64,000 nucleotides of DNA from CAYSYY01 sp964576115 [NCBI: uncultured Gemmatimonadota bacterium] (GTDB lineage: Bacteria; Blakebacterota; Blakebacteria; Blakebacterales). The stretch lies in the NCBI GenBank assembly GCA_964576115.1, contig CAZNUA010000007.1:1-64000 (forward strand), written 5' to 3'. The notes beneath the pieces are model-generated. The model searched no databases. It saw only the letters and a list, made by a program, of their open reading frames with translations, and was not told the DNA's origin. Within the stretch, counting starts at the first letter, position 1; each line of letters begins with the position of its first letter. The position numbers and the translations under genes were made by a program. Shown one piece after another: positions 16,166-24,859 of the stretch.

Positions 16166-18043
16166 CTACCAGGCGATGCCGTAGTCCTCGCCGTAGTTGC
16201 TCGAGCCTCCCCACATGGTGCCGTGGGGTACATCGAAGAAGATGGCGTTCAGGGGCCCTGAGGTCTTGCGGCCGAAGCTCAGGTCATAGCCCATCGCCGC
16301 CAGGGCGACCCGGACCGAGTCGGGGGTCACGGCATTCAGGCGCAGCCGGCCCGGCTGGGCGACATGGGCCCCGAAGGAACTCTGCATCTGGTAGCTGACC
16401 AGGTTGGGGCCCTCGCAGGCCTCCTGCACGTTCATGCCCCACTCGATCATGTCGAGCAGGAATTGCAGGGTGTTCTGATCCTGGGTGTCCCCCCCCTGGA
16501 CGGCCACCGATATGTAGGGCCGCCCATCTTTGAGACAGAGGGTCGGGGTCAGGGTGGCCCGCGGCCGCTTGCCCGGCTCGACCACGTTATAGGGGTTTTT
16601 GCCCTCGTCGAGCACGAAGCTCTGCATGCGCTGGCTCATGCCGATCCCGGTCCGCCCCGCCAGGCAGGCCGGCATCCACCCCCCGCTGGGGGTGACCGAG
16701 ACAACCCACCCCTGTTCGTCGGCCGCCTGAATTGAGGTGGTCCCGGCTGTAAAGGCTTCTTCGAAAGCCCGCTGGCTCTCCTCATCCCAGACGGGGGGAT
16801 AATCCCCGGCGCCGGTATTGGACCAGGCCGCGAGCAGGTCGAGGAAGGGGTTCTCTTCCCCCTGGTAGGGGTAGGGATCGCCCGGTTTGACGTCGGGATC
16901 GTTGCCTTCGGGATCGAACAGACGCAGGCGGTCGCGGGCATAGTCACGCGAGAGCAGGCCTTCCATCGGTTCGACCGGCGGATAGTAGGGGTCGCCGTAG
17001 TAGAAATCGCGGTCGGCGAAGGCCATGTTCATGACCTGATAGAGGGTGTGCAGGTACTCGGCCGAGTTGAAACCCATGGCCTGCAGATCGAGTTCCTCGA
17101 GCATGTTCAGCATCTGCAACAGCACCGGCCCCTGAACCCACTGCTGCAGCTTATACACCTCGATCCCGCGGTAGGTGGTCATGAGGGGTTCCTCGAGATA
17201 GACCTGCCAGCGATCGAGGTCGGCCATCGTGATCAGACCGCCCTGTTCCCGGCAGCCCCGGACGAATTCCCGGGCGATGTCGCCGCGGTAGAAACGGTCG
17301 TAGGCGGCGTAAATGGCCTCGGAGCGGTCGGCCCCGCGTTCCAGCGCCTCCCGCTCGGCCGCGACCAGCTTTTCGAGCGTGTTCTTCAGATCGGGCTGGC
17401 GGAAGATCTCTCCGGCCCGGGGAGCTTCGCGATCCTCGCCGGGATGGGTGAAAAAGGTCTCGCGGGAATAGGGCCACTCGGCGATGCGCCGCCGGTACCG
17501 ATGGATCGAGTTGGCCGTGGCGGCCTCGATCGGATAGCCGCCGGCCATCTCGAGGGCAGGCGCGAGCACCTCGGCCAGGCTCATGGTGCCGAACTCGGCC
17601 AGCATGGTGAAGAGACCTCCCGGGGTGCCCGGGGTCACAGCCGCCAGGGGGCCGTACTCGGGGGGGTATTCCATGCCCTGTTCACCGAAGAACTCGGGGG
17701 TGGCTCCGGTGGGAGCGGCCCCCAGGGCGTTGACGCCGATCACCTGGCGGGTCTGCGGATTGTAGATCAGGGCCTGCGTCTCGCCCCCCCAGCTCAGGAC
17801 GTCGTACATGGTGCAGACCGCCCCGAGCATGGCGCAGGCGGCGTCCACCGCGTTGCCCCCCTGCTGAAAGATCATGGCGCCGGCGGTCGCCCCCAGGGGC
17901 TTGCCGGTGATCGCCACCCAGTGCCGGCCGTGCAGGACCGGTTTCTCGCTCTGCGGGCGGGCCGTTCCGGTCGGGGTGAGCAATCCGGCGGCCAGGGTGC
18001 CGACGAGCAGGACCGCCGGGATGTGTCGTCGTGAGCGGAACAT
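16166..18043 (-). CDS. Gamma-glutamyltransferase-like Ntn hydrolase, secreted
   Basis: A 625-residue protein with a signal peptide (about 1-29). The GGT fold is clear: 'AGAMIFQQGGNAVDAACAML' (55-74), 'VTPGTPGGLFTMLAEFG' (136-152), and the autoprocessing site with Thr435 in 'GTTSIQAADEQGWVVSVT', which aligns without gaps to canonical TTHxSVVD. Canonical oxyanion and substrate residues differ: 'ATLTPT' replaces the usual 'SSMTPT', and 'GGDTQDQ' replaces 'GGSR'. That points to the YwrD-like branch rather than true glutathione GGT. A proline/tyrosine-rich stretch (about 378-425) precedes the cleavage site. Substrate uncertain. A GGAGG site precedes the ATG. Confidence 0.85.
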   Translation of the reverse strand: MFRSRRHIPAVLLVGTLAAGLLTPTGTARPQSEKPVLHGRHWVAITGKPLGATAGAMIFQQGGNAVDAACAMLGAVCTMYDVLSWGGETQALIYNPQTRQVIGVNALGAAPTGATPEFFGEQGMEYPPEYGPLAAVTPGTPGGLFTMLAEFGTMSLAEVLAPALEMAGGYPIEAATANSIHRYRRRIAEWPYSRETFFTHPGEDREAPRAGEIFRQPDLKNTLEKLVAAEREALERGADRSEAIYAAYDRFYRGDIAREFVRGCREQGGLITMADLDRWQVYLEEPLMTTYRGIEVYKLQQWVQGPVLLQMLNMLEELDLQAMGFNSAEYLHTLYQVMNMAFADRDFYYGDPYYPPVEPMEGLLSRDYARDRLRLFDPEGNDPDVKPGDPYPYQGEENPFLDLLAAWSNTGAGDYPPVWDEESQRAFEEAFTAGTTSIQAADEQGWVVSVTPSGGWMPACLAGRTGIGMSQRMQSFVLDEGKNPYNVVEPGKRPRATLTPTLCLKDGRPYISVAVQGGDTQDQNTLQFLLDMIEWGMNVQEACEGPNLVSYQMQSSFGAHVAQPGRLRLNAVTPDSVRVALAAMGYDLSFGRKTSGPLNAIFFDVPHGTMWGGSSNYGEDYGIAW

Positions 18044-18070
18044 GTCAAACCTCCCCCTCGGGGTATCGAT

Positions 18071-18091
18071 CGACCGTCCCGCGGACGGTCG
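18071..18091 (-). terminator. Hairpin between the fucosidase and GGT-like genes
   Basis: CGACCGTCC (18071-18079) and GGACGGTCG (18083-18091) form a perfect 9-bp stem with a three-base loop, just downstream of the fucosidase stop on the minus strand. No T-run follows, so it may be an attenuating or mRNA-stabilising stem rather than a classical terminator. Confidence 0.45.
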
Positions 18092-18103
18092 GCCTCTCTG
18101 CCG

Positions 18104-20158
18104 TCAACGGTGCGAAAAAGCGGCGGCCGGAACGGGCTCGCTCTCCCGGCCGACTCGCTGATACCGCAGGCCGAGATCGGCGCCGCCGGTCTTGTTGAAC
18201 CACTCCACTGTCAGTTCGTGCCGGCCGGCCGCCAGAGCGATCTCCCCGCTGCCGGTCTGCGAGCCGTGCAGGCCGTCGTTGTCGATGACGAGCCGGCCGT
18301 CGATCGAGAGCCGCGAGCCGTCATCGGAGGTCAGCAGGAACCGGTAGACCTCATCGGCGGGCACCTCGATGAAACCGCTGAAACGATGCCCGACATACTC
18401 GACCCGGCCCGAACGGGGCAGTTCCAGGTCGGCCACAGTCGCCCGGGCGGCGACCGGCAGCGCATCGAAATCGGGCAGCACATCCCAGTTGCCGTGATAG
18501 GTCTCGCGCACCAGTCCGGGGACGGTTCCCGAGACCTGTAGCGCCGCCAGCGGTGCGGCTTTCTCAAAGCGGGCCTCGGCCACCGCGCTGACCGGGTCCC
18601 CCTGGTGAAAGGAACGGGCCCTGACCGTCGTGGTGCGGTCTATCGTAACCGGCCCGTCGTACACGGGTGCGCCGGCATCAGGTTCACTGCCGTCGAGGGT
18701 GTAGCGAATCACGATATCGGGACTGCGGGTGCGCATCTCCACCGCCAGGGTATTGACCAGGATCTGCGAATCGGCCTCGATCACCGGCGTTTCGTAGACC
18801 ACCGGTGCTCCGTGCAGTTCGAGAGTGACGACGGTCGCCACCGGGTCGGAGAGGCGAGCGGGCAGCCAGATTTCCAGGTCGGTATCGCGGCGCTGTACCG
18901 CCAGCCGGTCGCCGGAAGCGAGCAGGCGCGCCTGGATCGCGTCGTTCCCGATCCCCGGCACCACCAGGCGTCCGTCGGCGGGCCGCTCGAAAACGTGCAG
19001 GTAGAGGATCGATCGACGCCCCTTCCGCTTCACCGTGCAGCGGCCCCAGGGCAGATCGGCGAAGGGACTGGCCGAGGTGCCGTAGATTGCCTCGCCGTTG
19101 ACCTCCATCCAGTCACCGATCGCCGCCAGCCGTTCGACACTCTCGGGCGGGAAGAGCCCCTCGGCGGTGGGCCCGACATTGAGCAGGTAGTTGCCCCCCT
19201 TCGAGGCGATATCGATCAGCATCCGGATCAGGGTCTCGACCGATTTGAAATTCTTGTCGGCAGCGTTCCATCCCCAGTGATTGTTCATCGTCATGCAGGT
19301 TTCCCAGTCCACCCCGGGCAGACCGGTGGCGGGGATCTCCTGTTCGGGAGTACCGTAATCGCCGGCGTACATGGCATCCTCGGTGAGCCCCGCCATCCCG
19401 CCCCGCCCCTTGTCGACCCGGTTGTTCACGATCACGTCGGGTTGCAGCTCGAGGCAGAGATCGTACAGGGGCTGGCCGTAGCTGTGGTTCCAGGTGCTCT
19501 CCCACTCCCCGTCGAACCACATGATCCCGATCGGACCGTAGTTGGTGAGCAGTTCGGTCACCTGGGCGTGCAGGTAGGCTGCGAAGCGGTCGAAGTCGGC
19601 CCCCTCGGCCGGCCGGTCGGCGACCTCCCAGCCGCGACGGGGCAGGTAGTCGGGATGGTGCCAGTCCATGATCGAGTGATACCAGCACATCTTCAGACCG
19701 TGCCGGCGGCAGGCCTCGGCCAGCTCGGCCATGATGTCCCGCTCAAAGGGCGTAGCCATGACATCGAACTCGGAGACCTCGGAATCGAACAGGGCGAAGC
19801 CGTCATGGTGCTTGGAGGTGATGACGATGTACTTCATGCCGGCCTCAGCTGCCATACGGGCCCACTCGTCGGCGTCGAAGAGAACCGGATTGAACTCCTC
19901 GAGCAGCTGATCGTATTCCCCGACCGGGATCTGGGCCGTGGTGCGGATCCACTCGGCGTGATGGGTCTGCTCCCCCCACTTGCCGGCCGGGATGGCGTAA
20001 AGCCCCCAGTGGATGAAGAGACCGAAACGGGCCTCACGCCACCAGTCCATCCGGCGGTCCTTGTCGGTTTCGAACCGGTTGGCGCCGCTGCAGGCGACGA
20101 AGGTGCCGGCCAGAAGGAGGATCAGCGCGAGGAAGATGGAGCGGGTCAGGCGGGTCAT
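18104..20158 (-). CDS. GH29 alpha-L-fucosidase lipoprotein with C-terminal PA14 domain
   Basis: A 684-residue exported enzyme. The start at 'MTRLTRS' has AGGAG about nine bases upstream; a lipoprotein signal follows with Cys23 ('TFVAC'). The GH29 barrel shows 'FGLFIHWGLYAIPAGKW' (45-61), 'SKHHDGFALFDS' (115-126) and the nucleophile Asp216 in 'IMWFDGEWE'. After the barrel come a chitobiase/hexosaminidase C-terminal-like domain ('IRYTLDGSEPDAGAPVYDGP') and a PA14 module near the C-terminus ('YRFLLTSDDGSRLSIDGRL'), likely for carbohydrate binding. It should release alpha-L-fucose from glycans at the cell surface. It is divergent from a sulfatase gene with 92 bases between them. Confidence 0.9.
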   Translation of the reverse strand: MTRLTRSIFLALILLLAGTFVACSGANRFETDKDRRMDWWREARFGLFIHWGLYAIPAGKWGEQTHHAEWIRTTAQIPVGEYDQLLEEFNPVLFDADEWARMAAEAGMKYIVITSKHHDGFALFDSEVSEFDVMATPFERDIMAELAEACRRHGLKMCWYHSIMDWHHPDYLPRRGWEVADRPAEGADFDRFAAYLHAQVTELLTNYGPIGIMWFDGEWESTWNHSYGQPLYDLCLELQPDVIVNNRVDKGRGGMAGLTEDAMYAGDYGTPEQEIPATGLPGVDWETCMTMNNHWGWNAADKNFKSVETLIRMLIDIASKGGNYLLNVGPTAEGLFPPESVERLAAIGDWMEVNGEAIYGTSASPFADLPWGRCTVKRKGRRSILYLHVFERPADGRLVVPGIGNDAIQARLLASGDRLAVQRRDTDLEIWLPARLSDPVATVVTLELHGAPVVYETPVIEADSQILVNTLAVEMRTRSPDIVIRYTLDGSEPDAGAPVYDGPVTIDRTTTVRARSFHQGDPVSAVAEARFEKAAPLAALQVSGTVPGLVRETYHGNWDVLPDFDALPVAARATVADLELPRSGRVEYVGHRFSGFIEVPADEVYRFLLTSDDGSRLSIDGRLVIDNDGLHGSQTGSGEIALAAGRHELTVEWFNKTGGADLGLRYQRVGRESEPVPAAAFSHR

Positions 20159-20250
20159 GCGGGAAACTCCTGCTGGAGGTGGAATCGTCATCATACCCCG
20201 CCCGGTCTCGCCTGTGCTACCATTGCGGCCGGGAAAGAGAGGTTTGGCCC
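20159..20250. promoter_or_regulatory. Shared divergent promoter region, fucosidase/sulfatase
   Basis: These 92 bases separate the divergent fucosidase and sulfatase starts and must hold both ribosome sites (AGGAG on the minus strand, AGAGAGG on the plus strand) and probably both promoters. I see no clear -35/-10 pair or operator dyad. The arrangement suggests joint regulation. Confidence 0.4.
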
Positions 20251-21762
20251 ATGTCAGAATCACGCCCGCAGCTGGATCGTCGCACCTTCATCGCCGGAAC
20301 CGCCGCCGGGGCCGGCTGCCTGGCCCTGGCCGGCTGCGGTCTGTTGCCCGGACGCCGGAGCCGGCTCCCGAACATCGTCTACATCATCGCCGACGACATG
20401 GGGTACGGAGATCCGGCCTGCTTCAATGCCTCGTCGAAGATCCCGACGCCGAACCTGGACCGGCTGGCGGTCGAGGGGATGCGCTTTGCCGACGCCCACA
20501 GCGGTTCGGCGGTCTGCACCCCCACCCGCTACGGTATCCTGACCGGCCGCTACGCCTGGCGGACGCGCCTGCAGAGCGGCGTGCTGTGGGGGTATTCTCC
20601 GCCGCTGATCGAACCCGACCGAATGACGGTCGCCTCCCTGCTGCACGCGCAGGGCTATCACACCGCCTGTGCCGGGAAATGGCACCTCGGCCTGGGCTGG
20701 CACACCACCGACGGTGTGAAACCGGGTGACGGCGCTGATGAAGCGGGGAAGAATATCGATTACTCCCGACCCGTCAGCGACGGTCCCACCACCCACGGAT
20801 TCGATTATTTCTACGGCATCCCCGCTTCGCTCGACATGGTTCCCTACGTCTATGTGGAGAACGACCGGGTCGAAGCCCCCCCTACCGACCGGATCGAGGG
20901 ACGCGGCGGGCTGGCGTTTTACCGTGGAGGTCCGGCCGCTCCCGGTTTTGATCACGAACAGACCCTGCCGCGGCTCGCCCGTAAGGCAGTCGGCTTCATC
21001 GACGAGCACTGCGCCGCCGGGACGGGGGCTCCCTTCTTCCTCTATTTCCCCCTTTCCTCCCCGCACACACCGGTGCTCCCCACAGCCGCCTGGGCGGGCC
21101 GGAGCGGGGCCGGCCCCTACGGAGATTTCGTCGCCCAGACCGACGGGGTTTTGGGCGAGGTGCTGGCCGCGATCGATCGCCACCAGCTGGTCCAGGATAC
21201 TCTCGTCATCGTCACCAGCGACAACGGTTCCACCATGACCCCGATGCACGAATACGACCACCTGCCCAACGACGGGCTGCGGGGCCGCAAGTCCGACGTC
21301 TGGGACGGCGGGCACCGCATTCCCTTCCTGGCCCGCTGGCCCGGGACGGTCCCGGCCGGGACGACCTGTCCGGAGACGATCTGCCTGACCGACCTGCTGG
21401 CCACCTGCGCCGATCTGACTGGAACGAGGCTGCCCGAAGACGCCGGCGAAGACAGCTGGAGTATCCTGTCCGCCCTGCGAGGCCGGATCCGGGGCCCGGT
21501 GCGGGAAGCCACCGTCCATCACTCGATCGAGGGGATGTTCGCGATCCGGCAGGGCCGCTGGAAGCTGATCGAAGGGCGGGGTTCGGGAGGGTGGACCGGC
21601 GGGGGAGAGGACGATGAGGCCCCGGGGCAACTCTACGACATCGAGACCGATCTGGACGAAAGCACGAATCTGTATCGCGAGCGTCCCGACGTCGTCGCTG
21701 AACTCACCGCCCTGCTCGACCGGTACCGCTCGCAGGGACGGAGCGCACCGCTGTCCCGATAG
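20251..21762 (+). CDS. S1 family sulfatase, Tat-exported lipoprotein
   Basis: A 503-residue arylsulfatase-type enzyme. The start at ATG 20251 has GAGAGG upstream. The N-terminus has a twin-arginine motif (Arg10-Arg11, 'DRRTFIAG') and a lipobox ending at Cys29 ('LALAGC'), so it should be exported folded and lipid-anchored. Metal ligands 'IIADDMGYGD' are at 45-54. Cys89 in 'CTPTR' fits the C-x-P-x-R signature for conversion to formylglycine. No formylglycine-generating enzyme gene is in the window. Paired with the divergent GH29 fucosidase, it may desulfate fucose-containing glycans; the precise sulfate ester is unknown. Confidence 0.9.
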   Translation: MSESRPQLDRRTFIAGTAAGAGCLALAGCGLLPGRRSRLPNIVYIIADDMGYGDPACFNASSKIPTPNLDRLAVEGMRFADAHSGSAVCTPTRYGILTGRYAWRTRLQSGVLWGYSPPLIEPDRMTVASLLHAQGYHTACAGKWHLGLGWHTTDGVKPGDGADEAGKNIDYSRPVSDGPTTHGFDYFYGIPASLDMVPYVYVENDRVEAPPTDRIEGRGGLAFYRGGPAAPGFDHEQTLPRLARKAVGFIDEHCAAGTGAPFFLYFPLSSPHTPVLPTAAWAGRSGAGPYGDFVAQTDGVLGEVLAAIDRHQLVQDTLVIVTSDNGSTMTPMHEYDHLPNDGLRGRKSDVWDGGHRIPFLARWPGTVPAGTTCPETICLTDLLATCADLTGTRLPEDAGEDSWSILSALRGRIRGPVREATVHHSIEGMFAIRQGRWKLIEGRGSGGWTGGGEDDEAPGQLYDIETDLDESTNLYRERPDVVAELTALLDRYRSQGRSAPLSR

Positions 21763-21810
21763 CTGACGGCTGGCGATCCACCCTCTGTCCGGATCGGTCC
21801 CGAACCGGTC

Positions 21811-22620
21811 TCAGTGCCCTTTCGTGACACTGCGCAGGGCGATGCGATCGATCAGGCCGGGGGCGAAAACCTTGAGCACCTGACCCAGCCGGCCCCGCAG
21901 TCCCATGATCAGTTGGCGGCGGCGGGCCGCGGCCGCGGCCAGGGTCAGATGGGCGCATTCCTCGACCGGCATCGATTTGCTCTCCTGCATGGTCGATCGC
22001 CCCATCGCCCGTCCCTCGACATCGAGCGCGGTCTCGCGGATGGTGGTGGCCACGTAATCGGGGAAGACCATGGTCACGCTGACTCCATCCCCTGCCAGTT
22101 CGATGCGCAGGGCGTCGAAGAAACCGACCAGGGCGTGCTTGCTGGCGGTGTAGCCGGTCCGGGTCGGCAGGCCGGTCTTGCCGGCGATGCTCGACAGGGC
22201 CACGATTCGGCCCCGGCTCGCCTTCAGGTGCGGCAGAGCGTAGAAGGTACAGTAGATGCTGCCCATGAGGTTGATCTGCATGACCCGTTCGATCACGGCC
22301 AGGTCGCGCAGATCGTCGAAACGGCCGTAATGGGTGATGCCGGCGTTGTTGATCAGGGTGTCGATCCGGCCGAACTCGGCCACCGCGGTCTCGATCAGAA
22401 CCCGGCACGCCTCGAGACTGGTGATGTCGGTCGGTACGCCGAGCACGCGTCCCCCCCGCCCCGTACAGACCGCCACCGCTTCCTCCAGAGCCGGCTCGTC
22501 GATATCGGCCAGAGCCACCCGGGCGCCCTGAGCGACCAGTTCACACCCCATGGCCCGGCCGATGCCCTTGGCGCCGCCGGTGATGACGACCGCATTGTCC
22601 CGCCACACGGATTCACGCAT
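21811..22620 (-). CDS. Short-chain dehydrogenase/reductase
   Basis: A 269-residue classical SDR. The cofactor motif 'TGGAKGIG' is at 14-21, 'NNAG' at 91-94, and the catalytic Ser144, Tyr157 and Lys161 are in 'SSIAGKTGLPTRTGYTASK' elements. The cofactor cannot be decided firmly, though Asp39 after the second strand ('VALADI') suggests NAD(H). The C-terminal 50 residues are basic and hydrophobic, as in SDRs acting on lipids. The gene is convergent with the sulfatase and lies 26 bases after the M28 peptidase gene on the same strand, so those two may be co-transcribed. Confidence 0.88.
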   Translation of the reverse strand: MRESVWRDNAVVITGGAKGIGRAMGCELVAQGARVALADIDEPALEEAVAVCTGRGGRVLGVPTDITSLEACRVLIETAVAEFGRIDTLINNAGITHYGRFDDLRDLAVIERVMQINLMGSIYCTFYALPHLKASRGRIVALSSIAGKTGLPTRTGYTASKHALVGFFDALRIELAGDGVSVTMVFPDYVATTIRETALDVEGRAMGRSTMQESKSMPVEECAHLTLAAAAARRRQLIMGLRGRLGQVLKVFAPGLIDRIALRSVTKGH

Positions 22621-22645
22621 GATGACAGGGACCTCCCCTCCCGGT

Positions 22646-24754
22646 TCAGTACTCCACCAGGCCCGCCAGGCGCAGGACCTCGAGGTAGTTGAGGATGGCC
22701 TGCAGATCCGAGGGGCTCTGGTACTGGGCGTCGAGGGCTTTCTTGAGATCGAGCACGCTGTAGGAACCGTTCACCAGGCAGATGAGTTCGCTGGTGCTGG
22801 CGATGTCGCGCCGCCCGTAGGGGAAGCGGGCCCGCTCGGCCTCGGGCACGGCCTCGATGAAATCGGAGTACCCCCCGTACCCGTTCTCGGTCACCCGGGC
22901 GGTCTGGCGCGGCACGATGCGCGAGGCCCGGCGCTCCAGGTCACTCAGCTGCACGCGCACCGGCCCGGTTCCGAGCCGGGCGGCGACAGACCCCATGTGG
23001 GTCTCGAGCGCCTCTAAATGGGCGCCCCCGACCGTCTCGATCATCCCCTGCATTTCCTCGATGTAGCTTCCCACCCGTTCGGTATCCTCGGCCAGTTCGA
23101 GGATCGAGCCCAGGGTTTCGGCCTCGTTCAGAATGTGGGCCTCGATCAGCCAGCGGGCTGCTTTGTAGGCCTCGGCCAGGTCGCCGCCGGCGGCCGCGTT
23201 GAGCCTCTCCTGGGCGATGACGAACTGGTGGCCGAGGCGACGGGTGCCGTTGCTGGCCGTCTCGCCGGCGATCCGGATGGCCAGGTCGTCATCGGCCGAA
23301 GCGATGGTGTAGGCGGCCGCGGCACCGATCACCGCCACCCGCTTCATCTGGGTCGGATCGGCTTTGTCGACCCGATCCCCCGAGGTGTGGTACCAGCGGT
23401 CGGGCCAGGCGATCATCATGATCCCCGGCACCTGTACCCCGGGGTTGTTGAAGACCTCGTGATCCGAGGAGCCATAGTGGGTCTCGATGGCGTAGTAGAA
23501 CGGCTCGTCGGCGCCGGTCGGGGCCACGATCCGCCGCGGCACCTTGTAGAAGCCGCTCCGGTTCTGGATCCGTTCCCGGCTCGACTCGCCCACGAAGCGG
23601 TAGCAGTTCTCCATGACGTCGTTTATGTAGTGGGCGTTGCCGAAGGTGGTCCTCATCACGCACATGAAGGCCTGGTTCAGACTCAACCACTCCCCGACCA
23701 TGTCCATGTTGATGTTGCACAGGGTGCGCTCCATCAGGTCGCTGTTCTCGCGCACCCACGGCCCGGTGCCCGAAAACTCCGGCCCCCAGAGGAAACGGAT
23801 GGTCCGCTTCGGACGCGGAATCCGTCCCTCTTCGATGAGGGTGTTGAGCACCCGGGCCACCTCGAGGATCCCGGCGCTGCCCGACTTGTTATCGCAGGCT
23901 CCCTGCTTGGTGATGCCCTCGAAGAGGTGGGCGGTAAGGATGATCTCCCCCGCGTCTGGATCGGTACCGGGGATGTGGCAGACCGGATCCTGCAGCTCGT
24001 AGGGTACGGTCGTGGTCTCGACCCGGGCGTGCACGGTGATCTCTTCTCCCGCCATCAGGCGCCGCTTCAGGACCTGGCCCTCGCGCGGCGGGATGAAGAA
24101 GCCGAAACCGGCATCCCCCGAACTCGAGCCCCGGCCTCCCACGCTCGACCAGGGGATCTGCAGGGGATCGAAAAGAGGACGGGAGTTCATGATGCAGACC
24201 ACTCCCAGGGCCCCGCCGTTCTGCACCGCCGAGCGGTAGACCGATCCGATCGAGCCTTCGGTCACGACGATCGTGCCGTCGATGTCGGCCGCATCCAGTT
24301 CCTCGGCGGTCCCGTTCCCGACCCAGACGAGCTGGGCGTTCACGTCGGCCGAGCCGCTCCCCTTGGCCAGCATGGCCGTCATGTCACGGTACGAGGCCAG
24401 GTTCTGGCGCATCGGGTGGGTCTCCCACAGCTCGCCCACGACGGCGTCCCAGACCCGGCCGCCGGGATAGCGGACGATCTCGGCCCCGGGTACGCCGTAG
24501 CGCACCAGCTGGTCGTAAATGTACTGCGACTCATAAAACGTGCCGGCGTACTCCTCACTCAGGCGATCCTTGTTGTAGCCGCCGGTCTCCATGATCGTGT
24601 TCCAGGCCGTTTCCCCCGAGGCTTCGCCGATGATCTCGTCCATCACCCCGGCGGGCAGGAAAGTCCAGTTGTAGTAGGGGTTGAGCTGGGCCCTGACGGC
24701 GGTCGAGGTCAGGGCGACCAGAGCGAAGGTGAACAGCACGGTTCGGCGAAGCAT
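22646..24754 (-). CDS. Secreted M28 family metallopeptidase with PA-like insert
   Basis: A 702-residue exported zinc peptidase. I start it at the second of two close ATG codons (24754), seven bases after AAGGAGA; ATG 24760 sits directly against that site. Signal peptide 1-22 ends 'AVRA'. A PA-like domain lies at about 140-230. The M28 zinc site is visible: His276 ('LTAHLFEG'), Asp288 ('ACDNKSGSAG'), Glu326 ('GPEFSG'), Asp351 ('NINMDMVGE') and a late His in 'WYHTSGDRVDK'. The usual catalytic double Glu is changed to 'PE', so one of the two acids seems missing. Aminopeptidase or carboxypeptidase activity cannot be told. About 200 further residues of unassigned, helix-rich sequence follow. Confidence 0.8.
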   Translation of the reverse strand: MLRRTVLFTFALVALTSTAVRAQLNPYYNWTFLPAGVMDEIIGEASGETAWNTIMETGGYNKDRLSEEYAGTFYESQYIYDQLVRYGVPGAEIVRYPGGRVWDAVVGELWETHPMRQNLASYRDMTAMLAKGSGSADVNAQLVWVGNGTAEELDAADIDGTIVVTEGSIGSVYRSAVQNGGALGVVCIMNSRPLFDPLQIPWSSVGGRGSSSGDAGFGFFIPPREGQVLKRRLMAGEEITVHARVETTTVPYELQDPVCHIPGTDPDAGEIILTAHLFEGITKQGACDNKSGSAGILEVARVLNTLIEEGRIPRPKRTIRFLWGPEFSGTGPWVRENSDLMERTLCNINMDMVGEWLSLNQAFMCVMRTTFGNAHYINDVMENCYRFVGESSRERIQNRSGFYKVPRRIVAPTGADEPFYYAIETHYGSSDHEVFNNPGVQVPGIMMIAWPDRWYHTSGDRVDKADPTQMKRVAVIGAAAAYTIASADDDLAIRIAGETASNGTRRLGHQFVIAQERLNAAAGGDLAEAYKAARWLIEAHILNEAETLGSILELAEDTERVGSYIEEMQGMIETVGGAHLEALETHMGSVAARLGTGPVRVQLSDLERRASRIVPRQTARVTENGYGGYSDFIEAVPEAERARFPYGRRDIASTSELICLVNGSYSVLDLKKALDAQYQSPSDLQAILNYLEVLRLAGLVEY

Positions 24755-24859
24755 CTGCATTCTCCTTGCGGGGGAAAGAACCGGGCGCGGTTTCCTTTCA
24801 GGTGAATACCCTTGTTCAAGAACTGTCATTCACGAACTGCCGGACCTGCCCGGGCACGG

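Noticed and set aside
18605-20542. Plus-strand open frame (645 codons) through the fucosidase gene
   Set aside because: The minus-strand fucosidase and plus-strand sulfatase have full conserved motifs; this frame is biased antisense sequence with no domain.
21763-21810. Imperfect CCGGATCGG/CCGAACCGG stem between sulfatase and SDR genes
   Set aside because: One mismatch in nine pairs and only a two-base loop; too weak to call as a terminator.
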